From positions 21,992,539 through 22,056,538 of the forward strand of contig OX359250.1 in assembly GCA_947179485.1 (NCBI GenBank): 64,000 nt of DNA, in the 5' to 3' direction. The notes under the pieces are model-generated. The model had not been told where the DNA came from and did no database searches. It saw nothing but the letters and a program-made list of their open reading frames with translations. The DNA is from Allacma fusca. Lineage: Eukaryota > Arthropoda > Collembola > Symphypleona > Sminthuridae. This document shows, one piece after another, positions 27,571 to 44,204 of this stretch. Positions within the stretch are counted from its first letter, which is position 1; each line of letters begins with the position of its first letter. A program made the position numbers and the translations under genes.

Positions 27571-28174
27571 TTTCTCTATCCCTCTGTCTCAAAGCATTTA
27601 AAATCTTAAGGAAGGGATTGTGAAAGATTAAAAGGTGCACACCCGCAGCTGGGAATACTGTTTGTTGAAAATTACATTAAGCAGGCGAAATGGTTTATCT
27701 GACATTTAATACATTGCCAACTTATATGTAGATATTCATATATACATAGCAAGTTGTACTCGTGTAATAATTACGTACATGTGTACATATGTAGTATGGA
27801 GTGGCTATATAGGGGAGGGATGGTAAGAGGCAAGTTGTCTTTTGACTGCGGTTGCTAGACTATCACGGATATGCTTGTGATGTTGTGTTAGTGAATAAAT
27901 TCATTTTGACATCAAGTTTGAAGCGAGTATATACACTTAATGTGCAAACATGATGAGTGTAAGAATATTAAGGCAGAATCTCTGGTTGGAGTTTAGGAGG
28001 TCCTCGTTATGTTTCCTCGTAAACTCTCCCATACTCCTGAAAAGAATGTTCGCAAAATGGTCATTATTTAAATTTTTATGATAAGTAGATGGAGAGGGGC
28101 TCTGTGAATTCGCTAGTAATAGTTGGATAATTGTTGCTAATAAATTAATTTAGGTCTCAGCCTTTTGTAATCCA

Positions 28175-28210
28175 GCTCAGACTCAGACTCAGGCTCAGGC
28201 TCAGGCTCAG
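28175..28210. repeat. (CTCAGR)n hexanucleotide repeat
   Basis: About six units of CTCAGA/CTCAGG in tandem in non-coding DNA. Confidence 0.9.
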
Positions 28211-30494
28211 ATCCCTCCGGGCTTCTCGAACGGGGTCTGTTGATTGACTTATTGACTACTACAGTTTGATCTCATTCGATTGATTGCTGGTTACTACTTC
28301 ATATTACGTGTATGGTCTTAAGGGTGTTCTTATGCTTACCTATGCGTGTACTTATTTTCTATCCTCTGTACAATTGAACCATGCGTATTCATACTGTATT
28401 GAGTCAGCTCTCTATATTTCAATTTAGGATATAAGATGCAGTAATTATTAGCTACATTGAAATTTTTTATACTTACTTGACCGATGCATCCCTTGTGTTT
28501 ATGTATCTGCATGTGTCGTGTTTACACGCAGGGTGTATCTTCCCACCGCCTTTTGAGAATCATCCTGCCTTCTAATAGTATCCTCAACATCATCAATATT
28601 TTAGTAAAATACCATGGTTTTTATGAAGTTAAGAGTCTCACTTGAAAAATGCGTATATGCGTTTGTTCAATTTAGTTTAGGTAGAGGTTAGACTGTTAGA
28701 CTGGATCACCTTAGTATAGAGATATATAAGTACAGTAGAAAAAATTTGACAGAATGTGTACCCATTTTTGTGGTGAAGAGTGCACTGGTAATGAAGTGGC
28801 TGGGAAGAAGGGAAGAAACTGGGAGAGAAACCAATGGCAGTGCCTTTGTATCACATCAAGTTTTGATAGCCGTACGCATTTATCTATATATCTATATATT
28901 TAAATTATAATGGGGATACCTGCACAGAATACCATGTTACAGAAGATGAGGCATTTAAGAGTGGAAGAGTGATTTGAGACGAGGAGTCGAGATGATTGGA
29001 AGCCTATTATTATTTGCAGTCCATACAAGGAAGATTATAGTCACCCTGAGGCAGTCGGGGGGAAGTTTATTTAGTCGTGATGGAAAACAGAGAAGTGATT
29101 TTGTTTGCTCACGTTGTGAACTCTATATTCGGAACTAATTTTAGGCGTACAACGGGTTACCTCGTTTCATGTAGAGATACCAAAACTACCTACCTCATCT
29201 GTGATAAATGGCTGGCGTGAGAAGTAGCTGTATGGATATTGGACTCTGGTGGATCTCTGATATTTGTTATCATCTGCCACTATCAAACATTTGTTGCAAT
29301 AAATAAATCGTTCATATTAGTAATTTATGATGGTGTAGGAAATGCTGGAGCATATTCGATGAGTAGATGAAGATAAGCATGTACATTGTCTTCATCAAGA
29401 ATGATTAGTCTATTACGTTGGCATTGGTTTCGTTTAAATTCACGGGTCTTCTGTGGCCAGTATTGAGGGCAATAGCTGTGGCTTACTCGGAGGTTTTCAT
29501 CCACTCAGTCCTTTACACTAATGTATATATCTACTATCTTACTACTGTTATAGGAGGTAAAAGTACCTCCGGAATATGTATAGTTATACATGGGATTCTA
29601 AGAATGACAAGGTTCACACCATCCCTATACTACTTGCATTGCAGTATGTGATATTTTGCGGGATGAAAGCTCTACTTATAATATGCTATCAACAAGCCCT
29701 CAACCTTTATTTATGTTCGCTCTCAGTTGAGTCGGTTGTCATCATTTCATTTCATGTTGATTGCGAGTTGAGATTATTTATACACAATAGTGAGTGTATG
29801 TAGGGCTGGGGTTTCTTATGTCGTGAAAATAAATATCGTAAATTGTAATGCATCCTGACATTCTCATCGCCATTTCAATTTCACAGGGACTGTTGAGAGT
29901 GCCACACAGCTCTAAAGTGTGAATTAAAATATCAGTTGTAATTAGTGACAGTTTAAGTGTCCACCGCACACATACACACAACCCACACGCAATCTACTCT
30001 GCTATAAGGATATCTGGAGGAACGATATTAACAAATTGGACGCTTCTCTTGGATTTTGTGTTTTGAGCTACAGGAAAAATTTATCCGAAAGTTTGTCCCG
30101 TTACCCTGCTGTTTCACTATTGTAATAATAATAATTATTAAGGATTAAAGATGTATTTGGAATCTTCCACAATGGGCCCACAATTCCCTTGTGAAATTTA
30201 AAAACTCTTAATCAGTGCAGCTTAAAAGGAGCGCTTGCTCAGCAGCAAAATATTGTCAGCTTGCAAATGTGAAATAAACTTCTGTTTAGTAATCAGCTAA
30301 TAATCGTTAGGAATAGTAACGTCTCTGCTGGAATTTACAAAAGCGAAACCCCTTTTAAAAGAGGCTATAACATTAACTGAGAGAGATTATTAGTGATTTA
30401 GTTTTGTTGTGACTGTGATTATTTTGAGCGGAACTATAACAGAGTTCTACTTTGTGAATGCAATCTTAGAAGTCCCCTCAAAGTGGTTTTCAAA

Positions 30495-34551
<4,057 letters not shown>

Positions 34552-37500
34552 AGTGGAAATCTAAACGTTAATCAATGAGAATAACTGATAGAAATATGAG
34601 CTCTGTTCTCTAAATCAACTAATTGGTTTTGCATCACCTTCGAGTATTATCCGTGATGTCAACTTGGCGGTGATGTGCAATGCATTTTTTCAGTTTTGGG
34701 TAGATCAAATTACGAGTCCCAGTAATTTGCAGGTGTAATATTCCAACTGATCATCATATTAGTTTTGAGGAATAGCCAAGAAATTTAAAGACAATTTTAT
34801 TGTGCATTCTTCTACTGAATAGTAGTAATTATACTCAGGCGAAGAAGTGTTTTGTTTATATATATTTATGGTCAATACTTAGTAAATAATTTGTTTATAG
34901 GTACAGTGTTAGTGCATGCCTCATAACGCCAAAAATGATGTCGTTAGGTCACTTCATCGTCATACGAGTTGTATAAAAATAGAACAAGTTGTGATGAAAA
35001 TCAATTGTAACACAATATGATAGCTTTATAAGTGATTTTAGTGGTAAATGTGTAACTGCAGCGAAGCAGAGAAGTGATCCACACTAATATTATTTTCTGC
35101 ATGCGTTGGATTTCTCTAAGGTTAATGTGGTTAAAATTCTATTTCAATTTTTGTCGATTCTTTTCGTTCTCAAAATCATTGGACATCCTTTGGAAGGTTT
35201 TGCATCAGTTTTTCATTATAAAATCTAGCTGGTAACGTAAATGGTAAGTAGTTTGAGTGGAGAACAAGTTGATTTCAAAACCTAACCTATTGATCAAGGT
35301 CATTTCAGTTCTATGTATAACCTGATTATAATAAATCTTCTAAAGTTTGGAGAATGACAGATGCGATTATACATATATCAGATCTTGTAATTCGAAGAGT
35401 CAAATTATTCAATTCTCTAACTGAGGAAAGTTCGTACTGATTTCATGTACGGAATAAAAAATGAATACTTCATAAAAGATTCGAATAAGTTGTTTTCTTG
35501 ATATCCAGGACTAGACTAATTGCCAGGACTGCATTATTCAGGTTTCTACTTATACCAGTGAAATTGTGCGTTCCTTCGGCATCAGGCTGAAATTCTTTGC
35601 AGCTTAATATTGAAGTAATTGTGTGACTCAGTAACAAAAAAATAAAACAACAAATAGTAAAATTTATCTCCCAATCACGAAGTTTTAAGGACGTTTTACT
35701 TTCACAAGTTAACGGCATTTGCACCTGCTTATACGAATGTCGTGCAGGACATTTTGTGCAAAATAAACGTGAGATAATAATATTACACGAAAGGTTGAAG
35801 GTAATTACAAAAAAACTTAGGCTCGAATCTAGTAGGTACGTATTACATTTTCTTGGAAATCAAAACTGGAAATTCTGTCAATTGAAATTACTGAAAAGCA
35901 AGTGCTGTTAAGCTCCGTATAGTTGTAACATGTATGTAATCATGGATCATTAAGTAATAATTTCTCTTGTGTGTTGTGTTCTCGAATGTTGAGTGTTATT
36001 GTAAACATATATGTACAGGATACATTGTAATGAATTTAAGTATACCGGTGAAGTTTTAATGGTTCGTACGCTGTAACCCGTCAGGGATTTAACATGATTT
36101 ATAAATAAGCTAAACTATTTTTGCCTGATAAATGTTCATGTTGTGTACTATAAAATTTTAATAGTGAGTAATGATAGTGTTACTTAAAAATCGACTATTA
36201 TTCAGAAGTCTATTAATTAATAATATTAACAACCAGCTTAAACTTACTACAAGCGGTGGAAGATTAAAATACGTATAACACACGAATAGACTTAAAATAT
36301 GTAGTCAAAGTAATACGTGTAGATAGATACAGTGATGTTATTACACTGTATATTGACATACACTGGTACTGTTATTACGACCTTCGGCAAAAAAAAAGAA
36401 ACTAAAAATGCATAATCTATAAAATATCGATGAAAATATTCTATGCATCTGCCTTACTTCAGAATTACTTACAAAAGCACAACAAGGATTACCTGCAAAC
36501 ATATTATTCTGAAATTGAATATATCTACATCGTACGTTTAGCTTCGCTGTCATATAAAGTGATTGCTTGTTCGCCTCAATTTTTCTAGCTTTCTGAAAGT
36601 AATTATCTGTAGAATCATTAGATCATTTTTTGAAACTAAACTTCATAATCGGGTCATCAGAGTATGTCAGAATTGCAGTATTTATGTACAACAGGCAGCG
36701 TAATCTATGAGTACATAGAGTGTGCTGGTGCTGCACCTGTAATTCCAGAAAAATCTGTGTCGTCAACTAAGGTTTTGATCCAAGCCCTTGTGTAGAAGAG
36801 TACGAATGATTTTCAGCAAGAATTTAATTTCCCTACCAATGCATATAGCGCATATCTGCATTGTTTCAAATTCTATATGCTTACCGTAGCTCTAATTCCG
36901 ATATCCTGAAACCTCTTACTTGGCAAAACTAAATCACTGTTATTTTTACTCACAACTGTCCTGAAAAACCATTCAAAGATATGTAGTGCTAATGAAACAT
37001 TGTAGCTATTATGGTTGCGATAAAATAGAATGTTCACTGGGAAGTAATAAAATTTGATTACAATTTAAATGGCTGCACATGACTGCTCGCTGCTGATGTG
37101 CATTGTGTCACAATTGTTCGTAGATATAGATCACGGTAGCCAGCCTTTGTGTATATAAGATAAACATTATTAAAGGTCAGTGCTACAAAGTTGTTGCCTA
37201 TGCATACAATAACCCAATTTTCTTGAACCATTGATTTTTAAATACCTGCGTGCTGTTACGATTGCTAATGAAACTTGAGAGCGTAGTGAGGGAATTGTTT
37301 TGAACACCGACATTGTAACAGTTACTCTAAAATGCAAAGAATTCGGCAATGGTACGGTTTCAATGTTAGAATTTAAAAATGACTGAATGTTTTCTATTGA
37401 ATTGCAACTATTTTCAATAACGCGACTAATAATAATGATGATACGTAAATTAATAACCTTGTATAGAAAGGATTCTACAAATTTATTCTTGTTGCATTAA

Positions 37501-40500
37501 ATGTTTAAGCTAGATCTTAAGTCACTACTGTCTAGAAGACATGAAAGGTTATAACAATATCTGAGAATATTTCAAGCATACTTATTGTTACTGTGTATTT
37601 TTTGAGAAAAAAAGAGCTATAAATGGAAATCTAAAAGTGAGGTAATGCCAAGTAATAGGGCAGACAACTTGTAGTGATTGTATTTTAAAATATCCATTTA
37701 AAGTTAAGTTACTTTAGGATGATGGAATCATAGATATAGTTAGGGATACAATATTGAAAGTTTATGTAAGTATTATTATCATTATGATTATATCTATATT
37801 CTCCGTGCTTATGACGTTTAAGCTTTTCTGATGGACAGGTTGGCAAAGTCCAGTCATAGTATTAATTTGTTTAAAATTGTAGCGATTTTAAATATTGCTA
37901 CGTCTTGTTTCAAATAGTGTCCAAACAAACATTGGTGTACTTACGTAAACGTTTTGTGGCATACAAACAAGGACTTTTACCACCTTTCTTCAGGGTGCCT
38001 GCTAGGAGCGGTCTAAAAATTTAACGTGGAAATGAGCTGTTTTGAAAAGCAGAAAAGACTATTTTCAGAGGAAAGTAGAACCAAGAGGAAGTCATTGACT
38101 TTAGATATATGCAATGCTGTACCTCTGTCAAATATAAAGTTTACGACAGGGAATTTCATTCCGGCTACTTCTTTAGGAAGGCTCATTCAGCTTGTACGGA
38201 ACAAATAATGTCAATAATAATAATAATCTATTTTGGATTCATTGAAATCAGCAAGACGGAATCCAGCTCAAATTGAAATGTTGGAGGACTGTTTCTTTAT
38301 CGAATTTGAACTGGGCTGAATCAATTAAATACCTAAACATTACTTTGACTAAAATAGGTATTCCTACGAAGTATGTGCATGAATTAATTAACTATCGTTT
38401 TCTTTCAATGAGAGAAAATGGTATTTACATTATAGTGTCTATTACAAAAAGTTTAGGTTGTTTTACCGTTTGGTATAGTGACCTAGTCTTTAAGTATTTA
38501 AAAAAAATAATTATTGCTTTTCATGCTCTGACAAATAATTCCCACATTTCATGACTTGTTAGTTTTACACTATATGTAGCTATTTAGTTTCGAAATTTGG
38601 TTTGCTGTTGGATCACCGACTTCAACATTATTAGAACCGTGCGGATTTGGTTACTGGGTAGATAAAAAGTTTGACAGTTTTTGTCGATGTTTAGATTGAC
38701 AGTACAATTCTAAGAAAGGAACGTTTATGCCTGTACCAAGTTCATATATGTATTGTAGCACACCTGTCAAGATTGGTGCCCTTGAATGAAAATTATGGTA
38801 AACTACGATTGTGTATTTTTTTATTGTAAGTAATTGAATACTTTAATTATTTATGATTTATAATGAGATTACAGTAGGCAATGGCAATGTTTGAGTCTAT
38901 ACTTAGGACTTATGAGTGTGTTAAAGATGTATAAATGTATGTATATGGGGATAACCTCATCGAACGATGTTGTGTCTAGAGCATCGTCCTTCAACTTCGT
39001 GAAACATAATTATTTAATAATTACTATGATTTGTTGTTATTTGTATTGTTGCTGTCCTTGCAAAAAATATTATTTTCTATATATCCTTACGGCTAAAGTT
39101 GATTACAGAAATATGTACTGCTTAGTTAGTACTTTGATTTGATGATGCATCCAGTTACTTGTAGCTGTACTTGTTGAAAAGATTATCTTTCGTGCGAGTA
39201 TTAAATGTTTTTATTTTGTACTGTTGAGACGTTCAAGTACATTGTATGATATAAGTTAGACCACCTAACGTCTGTAATATTGAAATCATGATGATAGCAA
39301 GTGACCATTCCAGTTACAAATTGATAATGAACTCTGTGAAAGTATACTTACTTAAAACCATTAACGCTATTTAGAATAATATTAGAAAGAATAATAGTAA
39401 TTATTATTATTATTCTAAGATAAGGAAAATATGCAGTATGTTGTAGAAAAAGCTAAAACTACAAAAATTGAGTATCCATGCTAGGAAGAATTGGTTATAA
39501 TTGATGTTTTTCAGAATTGTCAGTTACATATTAATGTTCGTCATTGTATTGCGGGCACAGTGGTACTGCAAGAATGGTTCGTTTCCTGTGGGGACTGTGA
39601 CATGAGAAAGAGGTTTGCTTAATATTTCCCCGTTGTGGTATTGTCATCAATATGGTACACAAATGATCAAGTGTGTGTGTGTGTTAGTGGTGACAAATAA
39701 AATACTTGTTTGTAAGCAAATTACATTATTTTAGTTGAATTGGACGAAATAATTTTCTGATTGGATAAGTTCAACCAATTTGAGGAAACGATAGCGTTAA
39801 TAAGATCTACTTTGTTGTTATGCAACTAATTTATTTGCCGTTGTTATAATGATTTCAATGATAAATCATGCTTTAAACTAGATTTAATTCAAATTTGTTA
39901 TTTACGAATGATCTTTGGGTTTTATGTTTCTAATAATGGCATCAGTCCGTTACATCACTGAATAAAGTAAATACATGAGCCCTGTGCCATTTTTGGGTGT
40001 AAAAATCTATTTAAGTATTACTGATCACATTAATTTATCCTAGTCGAGCATCGCAATTTCATTAGAGAATGCATTTTAGTGATTCACAAAGTTTAGAATT
40101 TCGAAAATCCTTTGGCAAAAAAAGCAAACCTGAGGTATGCAGATGCAATGAGATACCCTGAAATTTGTTTAAAACTTAGTAATCCCTGGAAATACTAAAC
40201 CGGCATAGTGGATTTAATTTTTAAATGTTTCGTAATTTTCAATTTTGATTTAAAACACGTGGTCCCCTATAAAAATCAAAACCCCAAAAGAGAATTTCCA
40301 AAACCTAGTGATTGCAAATATAATTCTTGCAGGGTCATGATGATGAGACGATCAAAATGAAGCATTACACTTGGTTCTGTGTTCATTACTTGGGCAGCTA
40401 CAGCTATCTTTATTTTTTAATTACCGCAAATAATACAATACATAGTAGAGGAAAAAACAGGCCTATATTTATTTTCAAAATTCCAAGAAAGGTCTCTTTA

Positions 40501-42580
40501 AAATGACGGAATCGATATGTTATACGGAGCCTATACAGCATAAGCGAGAGTTAGGGTGACTCCGTATGTACTTACATAAAATAACTACTAAGAGTAAGTT
40601 AACAGAAAGGAAATTAAACTTTTTTATGAATCAGATGAAGTTATTTGATCGTGTGAAACTGGATGTGGAATTTCGAACATTGAAACATAAAACTAGGCGT
40701 TCCCATTTCCTACAATGAATGGTCGTGTGAATGTGAGCCGACACACCGACTGTCGCTACAAAAGTACTCTCATTATTTAGCATTATTAAATCTACACAGC
40801 GATAAGGGCAATAAATTAATAATTAAGATAATTTCATTTACAAAAATGTCCTACCGGAATACATGTACAGTTATGTTGTGCATTTGTTCGCGTTATTTTT
40901 ATTATAAAAACATTTTCTCTGAACGACAAAATAAATTAATTTTTACACAATGCTAATATTTATCTTCTTAATACAGCATATATGCATTTTTCATACCGTC
41001 GGTGAAATTGTGAAAAGGACTAATCATTTTCAATAAAAATGATGTCAATAAAATATCTTTTTTAAAGGCAAAAATGAACTAGTGCATACGAAGATACAAG
41101 TCTGCTCTCTAAAAGCAAAATGAACTACTAATCCACGCAGTTTCATGAAAAACAAAGTCATACGAAGAGATACGATGTAAGGCAAATAGTCCATTTTGCT
41201 TTTAGGGTAAATTGCATGTGTATACCATTTTAATTTTGAAAGCACTTATTGTTAGTCCGTTTTGCAATTTATGAAACTGCATGGAGATCAATTTTGTCTA
41301 TGTAAAGTAAAATTTGAAGAAAATTTGAGAGATAACAATAAGTCAATATTTTCCATCGGAGGATTCAAAAACGGGATGCAAAGTCGTAATTTTTCACAAG
41401 GTTAAATTTTATCGGGTTATAGGTGCACTGATAAATATTTGTGAATGGGAACCCCCCAAAAATGGAAAGGGTGTCATAAAACCTTATTTTCCCCAAGCCC
41501 ATATAACATTAAAGGGACTTGATAAAAAATATTAGACTCCTCAGTTTCATGAACCCAAAGTTTTAAGAATAAATTTACGAAGATACTAAAGCTAGTAGTA
41601 AAATTTACCCAGGTAACAATGAAACATTTTTGGAACCATCAAAAAAAACTAAATTATCCATGGCCTCATTTACAGCTTTAAAAGTATTTCGCAGGAAATG
41701 GGGGCGCCTGCTAGTTTTATCCTCAAATGTTTATTCACCCGACCTTAAATGAACAATAAGGTTCATTTTCTATCTTAAAGAGGAGATCTGAACTTGCTGA
41801 TAAAAAAATATTTATTTTACTTACTTAATCTGTGATTTCTAAATGCCCCATCTGTTGTGGTTCCATGGGAATGAGTAATCTTCAGGTACTAAATTTTCAA
41901 CCCCATTACAAGAAAGAAAACAAGGGTTTGTTTCTTGAAAGCATAGAAAGGTATTTGGGGTAATATTTTTTATTTTAATTAATAATTGAACGATTAAATT
42001 TAGCTATATTTATTTTACGTTGTAATAATTCCTATGAGGGACACCCTAAGGAACACATTTCTTCTATATTGGTGAAAATATTACAAAAATCAGTTTACAA
42101 TTAGGCTGTTACTTTTGCTGTTTCCAAAAGCTATTTTTGTACTTACATATGTAGGTATTATTTATCATATGTAATATTTCATGTCAATTTATTGTTTGAA
42201 AAATCTTGAGCTTACGATAGTTATAGTATGCCTATGCCTACATCTGTATTTTCAGATATTTGCTTTCGCCGAAAATTGCCTCACACGAAGTCATTAATAT
42301 TAACACTGCAGGGGTCCCGGGTGCTCAATTTTTTTCTCTTCTGCTCTAAAATTTTTTTGAATCATATTCTGCACTTCTATTTCGTTATTATTCCTCGTTT
42401 GTGCTTATTTATTTATACTTCCTAAAACATGTTTCCCTAAAAGCATATATTTTAGCTACATAGTACAAAATAAATTTACTGTATGTTGTAAGGTTAAAAG
42501 GGTATTAGCAATAGACTACATGCATTCAGAAACACTAAAAATGCCGACAGAAACTTCCAACGCGCGGGTATGATTGCATA
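34552..42580. other. Long non-coding region after the kinase gene
   Basis: Includes the kinase 3' UTR of unknown length. AT-rich with an (ATT)n inverted pair near 39370-39420. A weak resemblance to interspersed family R is seen near 41490-41600. No coding domain found in the short open frames (e.g. 38026-38208, 38891-39142). Confidence 0.45.
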
Positions 42581-42589
42581 AAGTTCATC

Positions 42590-42857
42590 AAAATGTCACA
42601 ATTCTAAACGTATCCAAAACCCCGGGTACAATGGTCGCGGGTACGAATAAATGTCCCCATTATACCCGTAACCGGTGGGTATATACCCATTTTGAAATCC
42701 TTGTAGCCGTACCCATACCCGTATCCGTATCCCAAATTTTGAGCCGACAAAAGTGTACCGGGGTAGTACCCGGAATTGTTCGGGTATACAAAATCGGTAC
42801 CCGGGTAGTACCCGTACCCGTTTACCCGAGTATTACCCATACCCGTGCCGAGCTCTG
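42590..42857. mobile_element. TACCCG-rich repeat ending in hAT-like terminus
   Basis: Dense degenerate copies of (TA)CCCG on the plus strand. Read in reverse it starts CAGAGCTCGGCACGGGTA, a typical hAT-like end, and abuts GTAACGAC (42858-42865). The same GTAACGAC sits uninterrupted in the paralogous segment near 51045, so it marks a target site. I could not find the opposite end or its target copy, so the element is partial or larger than I can see. Confidence 0.45.
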
Positions 42858-42858
42858 G

Positions 42859-43794
42859 TAACGACACAGAAATAAGTGACTAAATCTAAATAAATGATAA
42901 ATTTCCACAAGCATTATTGTCACTTACTAGTTCCATATCGGGTGTTGATGAAATCGACAAGGCTCGTGGATTTGTCTAGAAGGTTTGTTTTCATCTGAGA
43001 TGTTATAAGCGCCAACTACCACACGATGTGGAAGTTCCTTACTCAACCAGCAATGGGCAGCGGAGATAATATGTCGGTGGTCAATAATTGCCCCACCACA
43101 AGCATGCTCCCACATATCTCTAGTGAAATACTGTATAGAAATCATCCATGGAAATTCCCCTGGTCGGGCATCCTCCCCACCTATGATCTGTGGCTTTACA
43201 GTTCCAGGATCAGCTTTGTCTGAATACAAACAGTATGTGTTACAGCCCACTAATTTTGATACGAGTTCCAATGTAAATGAGGGCGGCTGAATAAAATCTT
43301 ACCAGTCAGCAAAGAAAGGAGAAACAAAAGATGGAATACCATTTTATATTTTAAGAGCAACTTCTCTGAGGCAAAGTACATTCTTTTGTAAACAGATAAT
43401 ACTATTATATTGACACTTTTGCTTCTCCCCTCGTACTTACGGCTCTCAAAATTGTCCTTGAGTGAAGCCTAAGTTATATTGTTACTAGTTTTGTAGAATT
43501 TGGAACACTACGAACGCTGCTTTATCGAAACAATGCAAGGCATTGCTGGTTGTTAGACTGACAATGTGAAATTAGCTTATAATAATTAACATCAACAAAT
43601 CCTTTTTAATATCCTTTACTTCGGGTATACAGTACTTTGTAACCAGCTTCAGATTACAAGTAACTTTAACTTAAAATTAATTGTTCAATTTATAAACACG
43701 GTACACTGGGATGTGTTATGCTACAATAGTTACAGACGTAATGGCTGGCTAAAGCAGACTACATGTGTGTAATATTAACGTTAAAAATCATCGC
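42859..43794. repeat. Segmental duplication copy A (936 bp)
   Basis: Direct duplicate of 51047-51982, same length and orientation. It spans part of intron 2, exon 2, intron 1, exon 1 and ~450 bp of 5' flank of a chymotrypsin-fold protease gene. From 43220 to 43794 (intron 1, exon 1, flank) I count about 7 differences in 575 bp; in exon 2 I count 23 in 292 bp. Confidence 0.95.
42928..43342 (-). CDS. Chymotrypsin-fold protease, 5' half only (copy A)
   Basis: Exon 1 43342-43303 encodes the signal peptide MVFHLLFLLSLLT; an 83-bp intron follows; exon 2 43219-42928 encodes the start of the mature protease: KPQ then IIGGEDARPGEFPW, ACGG, SAAHCW with the catalytic His, ending HPIWN at an intact donor (GTAAGTG). 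Both splice junctions are the same as in the full gene at 49.0-51.5 kb. The exons with catalytic Asp and Ser are not found between 42.9 kb and 34.6 kb; instead a TACCCG-rich repeat begins right after the shared segment. No internal stop. It is either a truncated duplicate or the 5' end of a gene whose remainder was displaced. Sixteen of 97 codons of exon 2 encode a different residue from the paralogue, clustered in surface loops. Confidence 0.75.
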
Positions 43795-43819
43795 TCCGCG
43801 ATTATTTAGAACTGTCGGC

Positions 43820-44204
43820 TAGGGCGGCGTCAGCTACAGCAATCTCTCCTTACCCTCTTTTGAAGTATTATATTGAGCTCATTTGAAAAATAAGAACGTA
43901 AAATTTTGATAATTTTTGAAAACATTAAGCTAGTAGTACTGACTGGTATGTGTAAAAACAATTCCATTGGCTTCGGTGGAACAGTTCGGGAGAAATTAAA
44001 GATTTTAATCATTTTTGTTATTTACTTACGAACACGCGTTCCGATTTCAACCAATATAACGAACTTTTCCGAGAGAGTGGCCTAACGAATGTTCACAAAA
44101 AGTTTGGACAAAATTGGTCTTGTAGTTTTGGAGTAAAACTACGGTCCGAAGTCCTAACAGTCCCACGGACAACACTATCTTATAAGGGGGCTGTCGCCGC
44201 CCTA
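43820..44204. mobile_element. MITE-like element, 385 bp, TAGGGCGGCG ends
   Basis: Left end TAGGGCGGCGTCAGC, right end reverse complement TAGGGCGGCGACAGC: 14 of 15 match. No coding frame. No clear target duplication, so the element is old or the limits are slightly off. It starts 26 bp beyond the breakpoint of duplication copy A. Confidence 0.6.

Larger units (their letters stand above)
21174..30470. other. Long non-coding region, second part
   Basis: No gene recognised. Holds (GT)n at 24809-24828 and 25926-25952, (GA)n near 26825-26847, (CT)n at 27543-27570 and a hexanucleotide repeat at 28175-28210. Short open frames lack domains. The last ~100 bases before 30470 lead into the candidate acceptor (CAATCTTAG, 30462-30470) in front of the kinase start. 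Confidence 0.45.

Noticed and set aside
30483-30494. Earlier GTG start of the kinase
   Set aside because: An ATG at 30495 is in frame; GTG starts are not expected in animals, and the upstream bases look like UTR.
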